Positions 5,376 to 7,314 of a stretch of 7,314 nucleotides of DNA are shown piece after piece. The position numbers and the translations under genes are program-made. The stretch's first letter is position 1. Each line of letters starts with the position of its first letter. The DNA comes from Dehalococcoidales bacterium (GTDB taxonomy: Bacteria > Chloroflexota > Dehalococcoidia > Dehalococcoidales > JAQTRN01). The notes beneath the pieces are model-generated. The model had not been told where the DNA came from. It made no database searches and saw only the letters and a program-made list of their open reading frames with translations. The stretch lies in assembly GCA_028711795.1 (NCBI GenBank), contig JAQTRN010000046.1, forward strand, positions 1 through 7,314. The letters are read 5' to 3'.

Positions 5376-6329
5376 CTAGTCAAAGGCGGTCCGCGCCAGG
5401 TCTTCCACCGGTGGTACCGGCAGTGAGCGCCCGTATTTCACCGCTTCTTCAAGCTCAGCCAGTACCTCAGCTTCAATTCGACCGGCCAGTTCTTCCGTAA
5501 GCACCCCCCGGTCAATCAGGAGTTTTTGATATCTCGGTATTGGATCTAACTTCCGCCATTCTTCAGCCTCACCCTTAGGGCGATAAGTCTGGCTGTCACC
5601 AAAGCTGTGTCCGTAGATACGATAGGTGTTGGCCGATATCAGACTGGGCCCCTTACCCTCCCGTGCCATCTTTATGGCCCGGTCGCAAACCTCGTAGAAT
5701 GCCAGGACGTCATTGCCATCAACTTCATAGCCCGGCATCCCGTAGCCGAGTGCCCGGTCAGACAGCCTGGTATTAGCTGTTTGCTGGCTAACCGGTGTGG
5801 AAACAGCATACCGATTGTTAATTATGATATAGACTATGGGTAGCTTCCAGACGCCGGCTACCAACATTGCCTCGTGTATCGGGCCCCGGCTGGATGACCC
5901 ATCGCCGAAAATACAGACAGTCACTCCTCCAGTCTTTTTAATCTGCTGGGCCAGGGCCGCGCCGGTATAAATCGGGACATCCTCCCCTAATGAACCACTC
6001 TTACCCAACAGCCCATATTCCGGAGCGTAATCTTTGAACTCCAGGCTCTTTCGGGGACCGACCTTCCGGAACATCTCACCTGCCACTACTTCCTTCAGCG
6101 GGACACCTTTGGCGTGCTGGCAATAACCAAAGCGATGATGCAGTTTAATAAAATCTTTCTTGCCGAGCAGTAATGAAGCGACCACCGGTGCTACTTCCTG
6201 ATAAGCTCCTGAGTGAATATATGGTCCGAATGGCTCCTTTGAATACTCCGCGATGAGCCTCTCATCCAACCGCCGCGCTGTCACCAGTTGTCGGTAGACT
6301 TCCAGCAGTTTTTCTTTGGGGACTTCCAT
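5376..6329 (-). CDS. Thiamine-diphosphate-dependent dehydrogenase E1, alpha subunit
   Basis: 317 residues, close to the usual 320-330. The thiamine-diphosphate motif GDG-X26-NN is intact (G142-D143-G144 to N171-N172), with 'HEAMLVAGVWKLPIVY' at 152-167 and 'RYAVSTPVSQQ' at 173-183. 'GYGMPGYEVDGND' at 195-207 and 'YGHSFGDSQTYR' at 239-250 (H241 in the conserved loop) resemble acetoin dehydrogenase AcoA more than PdhA, from memory. With E1 beta it should decarboxylate or cleave the substrate and acylate lipoate. Some signatures are altered: the usual RxHxH region reads 'HHRFGYCQHAKG' (64-75), the GGSMH block is missing near 90-100, and the acidic or amide residue after GDGxxx is R148. AAGGAGG lies 6 bases before ATG 6329, behind a good promoter. 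First gene of its transcription unit. Confidence 0.92.
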   Translation of the reverse strand: MEVPKEKLLEVYRQLVTARRLDERLIAEYSKEPFGPYIHSGAYQEVAPVVASLLLGKKDFIKLHHRFGYCQHAKGVPLKEVVAGEMFRKVGPRKSLEFKDYAPEYGLLGKSGSLGEDVPIYTGAALAQQIKKTGGVTVCIFGDGSSSRGPIHEAMLVAGVWKLPIVYIIINNRYAVSTPVSQQTANTRLSDRALGYGMPGYEVDGNDVLAFYEVCDRAIKMAREGKGPSLISANTYRIYGHSFGDSQTYRPKGEAEEWRKLDPIPRYQKLLIDRGVLTEELAGRIEAEVLAELEEAVKYGRSLPVPPVEDLARTAFD

Positions 6330-6357
6330 GCACTACCTCCTTTTGAAGTTGGCAATA

Positions 6358-6366
6358 ATTATAACA
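6358..6366 (-). promoter_or_regulatory. Extended -10 promoter of the E1 alpha operon
   Basis: The minus strand reads TGTTATAAT: a perfect TATAAT with a TGn extension. It lies 28 bases before the E1 alpha ATG and just downstream of a terminator hairpin. No good -35 hexamer is present at 16-18 bases, which is common for extended -10 promoters. Transcription would start near 6350, giving a leader of about 20 bases that contains the SD. Confidence 0.6.
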
Positions 6367-6396
6367 TACCAGATAGTTACCACTAGGAGACCATTA

Positions 6397-6423
6397 GAAA
6401 AAGGCGGCAGACCCGCCTTTTTC
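6397..6423 (-). terminator. Intrinsic terminator between the two modules (possibly bidirectional)
   Basis: A perfect 11-bp stem (arms 6397-6407 and 6413-6423) with a 5-base loop. It has a GC-rich core, GGCGG/CCGCC, flanked by A5 on one side and T5 on the other, so the transcript ends in a U-run in either direction. On the minus strand it would end transcripts of the upstream E1 beta/lipoyl-protein module, just before the E1 alpha promoter. Confidence 0.72.
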
Positions 6424-6433
6424 CCTACAAATC

Positions 6434-6469
6434 AGCGCCCTCCAGCAGACTCCCCCACCGGAGGGCGCT
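6434..6469 (-). terminator. GC-rich hairpin, possible accessory terminator
   Basis: Perfect 10-bp arms AGCGCCCTCC (6434-6443) and GGAGGGCGCT (6460-6469) with a 16-base loop. On the minus strand it is followed only by GATTTG, so it is not a canonical terminator by itself. It may act with the adjacent hairpin at 6397-6423 or protect the upstream transcript's 3' end. Confidence 0.45.
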
Positions 6470-6555
6470 ATATCTCTCAATTTGAGATAGCTGTTAACCG
6501 GAATACTGCCGGCATGACATGTCGTTAAAAACAATACAACCTACTACAAACCGAA

Positions 6556-6570
6556 AGGTAAGCCTTACCT
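6556..6570. repeat. 15-base dyad AGGTAAG-C-CTTACCT
   Basis: Perfect 7-base arms around a single central base. Too tight to fold as a hairpin, so if it is functional it is more likely a binding site for a dimeric protein. It lies in the spacer about 190 bases upstream of the E1 alpha promoter. May be chance. Confidence 0.3.
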
Positions 6571-6634
6571 CCAGCACCACAGCTGGGCAACTAAAGGCTG
6601 ACTACTCTTCTACCCGATCTACCCGAAGGATCGG

Positions 6635-6934
6635 TCACTTCTTGAGAGATTTCAGGCTCTCGGCAGTTTCAACCTGTGACTTTACTTTGGCGTATTCCTG
6701 ATCGTTCTCCGCCAGTATGGCAATAAGATGTCCAACCGGGATAGTCACCTCGACGGGACTGATGATGTGCAGGATTCCCGCCTGCTCCGATTCCATTTCA
6801 AAGCTGGCCTTCTCCGTCTCCAGGACTACTAGCACCTGGCGAGGCTTGACCTTCTCCCCTTCTTTGGCCACCCACTCAAGAAGCTGGGTTTCCTCCATGG
6901 TGTCACTGAGTTGTGGTACTCTCACTTCGTACAC
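6635..6934 (-). CDS. Free-standing lipoyl-domain carrier protein (module 2)
   Basis: 99 residues forming a single lipoyl domain: 'VPQLSDTMEETQLLEW' at 6-21, lipoylation hairpin 'ETEKASFEMES' at 39-49 with target lysine K42, 'AGILHI' at 52-57, 'PVGHLIA' at 66-72, and a charged tail rich in Lys, Ser and Glu. By hand alignment about half of its residues match the other small lipoyl protein at 4036-4308, including the EYAK after the domain, so the two are paralogues. The Gly usually found before the second loop (EGTV in the paralogue) is absent (VEVT). The start is GTG 6934, with AGGAG 8 bases upstream. A GTG at 6988 in the same frame has no SD and would lie in a hairpin. It follows an E1 beta gene and ends before a terminator. 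Confidence 0.88.
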   Translation of the reverse strand: MYEVRVPQLSDTMEETQLLEWVAKEGEKVKPRQVLVVLETEKASFEMESEQAGILHIISPVEVTIPVGHLIAILAENDQEYAKVKSQVETAESLKSLKK

Positions 6935-6942
6935 TGTACTAT

Positions 6943-6947
6943 CTCCT
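6943..6947 (-). promoter_or_regulatory. Ribosome binding site deciding the GTG start of the module-2 lipoyl protein
   Basis: Minus strand AGGAG, 8 bases before GTG at 6934. The resulting N-terminus (MYEVRVPQL) begins directly with the first strand of the lipoyl domain, as expected. Confidence 0.7.
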
Positions 6948-6969
6948 AATTCAATCGAGTTTCGCAAGT

Positions 6970-7000
6970 TGTGCCCCCTCTGGAACACAGAGGGGGCACA
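6970..7000 (-). other. Perfect 13-bp hairpin between E1 beta and lipoyl-protein genes
   Basis: Arms TGTGCCCCCTCTG (6970-6982) and CAGAGGGGGCACA (6988-7000) are exact complements around a 5-base loop. It starts 7 bases after the E1 beta stop codon on the minus strand. No U-run follows, so it is not a canonical intrinsic terminator. It is more likely an intercistronic stem-loop that stabilises or partly attenuates the message, setting different levels of E1 beta and lipoyl carrier. Confidence 0.7.
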
Positions 7001-7007
7001 CAGATAC

Positions 7008-7314
7008 TTATACTATTTCTTTCACAGCCGCGACGATATCTTTAGCCTGAGGTATTAATGACGGTTCAACGAACTGACTGCGAAGAAGCGCCACATTCTT
7101 GGCGGCCACCCGTTTTATCGGGGCTTTCATAGCCTTCATAAGTTCCGGGGCAGCTTCCATTAAACGGAAGGCGATCTCCCCGGCCACTCCGCCGCGCTTC
7201 ATAGCTTCATGGGCAATCACCAGGCGACCGGTCTTTTTGACCGATTTGACTATCGCGTCCACATCCAGCGGGACCAGAGAACGCAAGTCAACCACCTCGG
7301 CGCTAATGCCTTCT
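7008..7314 (-). CDS. Second E1 beta subunit, C-terminal part (5' end outside window)
   Basis: The last 101 residues of a second thiamine-diphosphate-dependent dehydrogenase beta subunit; the frame runs off the right edge. Only the C-terminal transketolase-like domain is seen: 'EGISAEVVDLRSLVPLD' at the window edge, 'SVKKTGRLVIAHEA', 'RGGVAGEI' and 'KAPIKRVAAKNV'. About half of the residues match the corresponding part of the complete E1 beta at 4354-5325, so they are paralogues and not copies from a recent duplication. The VPPP that follows in the other copy is not kept (NVALLRSQF). An alpha subunit gene is probably further upstream, beyond the window. It is followed by the 13-bp hairpin and the module-2 lipoyl protein. 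Confidence 0.9.
   Translation of the reverse strand, partial: EGISAEVVDLRSLVPLDVDAIVKSVKKTGRLVIAHEAMKRGGVAGEIAFRLMEAAPELMKAMKAPIKRVAAKNVALLRSQFVEPSLIPQAKDIVAAVKEIV

Larger units (their letters stand above)
6330..6634. other. 305-bp intergenic region between two dehydrogenase modules
   Basis: No gene is seen on either strand. From the lipoyl-protein stop towards E1 alpha (right to left) it holds: a 6-bp inverted repeat at 6614-6634 touching the stop codon (CCGATC/GATCGG, 9-base loop), a 15-base dyad at 6556-6570, a 6-bp hairpin at 6471-6489 (TATCTC/GAGATA), a 10-bp hairpin at 6434-6469, an 11-bp terminator hairpin at 6397-6423, an extended -10 promoter at 6358-6366, and the E1 alpha ribosome binding site at 6336-6341. 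Confidence 0.8.

Noticed and set aside
6935..6988. GTG at 6988 as the start of the module-2 lipoyl protein
   Set aside because: It lies in the right arm of the 13-bp hairpin, has no SD and adds residues before the domain. GTG 6934 has AGGAG at 8 bases.
1..7314. CRISPR array, tRNA/rRNA genes, insertion sequences or attachment sites
   Set aside because: No direct repeat series, no cloverleaf-like or rRNA segments and no transposase or integrase coding sequence were recognised on either strand.

Overview
The window is bacterial: genes are tightly packed with Shine-Dalgarno sites, and there are lipB/lipA lipoate genes and a thiamine-diphosphate 2-oxoacid dehydrogenase type operon. Base composition is roughly balanced. 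The SbcD-like C-terminus and the overall flavour of the proteins make me think of Chloroflexota (Dehalococcoidia-like), but this is an impression from memory of related proteins and not a demonstrated assignment.

Layout. Bases 1-1425 are read on the + strand: the end of a probable sbcD exonuclease gene, a small membrane protein of the divergent PAP2 (DUF212/YuiD-like) family, and a stand-alone GyrI-like ligand-binding protein with its own strong ribosome binding site. These converge at 1425/1488 on a long minus-strand block that fills the rest of the window. In transcription order (right to left) the block contains: the C-terminal third of an E1 beta subunit (cut by the window edge), a 13-bp perfect hairpin, a free-standing lipoyl-domain protein, a 305-bp spacer with a terminator and a promoter, E1 alpha, E1 beta, a second free-standing lipoyl-domain protein, an E2 acyltransferase catalytic core, a 191-bp spacer, lipB and lipA.

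How the genes fit together. E1 alpha and E1 beta should decarboxylate a 2-oxoacid (or cleave a diketone-like substrate such as acetoin) and pass the acyl group to lipoate. Here the lipoate is not on the E2 chain. It sits on small proteins of about 90-100 residues, and the E2 gene encodes only the trimer-forming acyltransferase domain, with neither a lipoyl domain nor a recognisable E1/E3-binding (PSBD) domain. LipB and LipA, encoded next in line, would make the lipoyl cofactor from octanoyl-ACP. No E3 (dihydrolipoamide dehydrogenase) is in the window.

The most interesting point is this split architecture, present in two related modules: each has an E1 beta gene followed by its own discrete lipoyl carrier, but only one E2 core is visible. 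E1 alpha and the complete E1 beta also depart from several family signature motifs, so their substrate cannot be named; some blocks look closer to acetoin dehydrogenase (AcoA/AcoB) than to pyruvate dehydrogenase.
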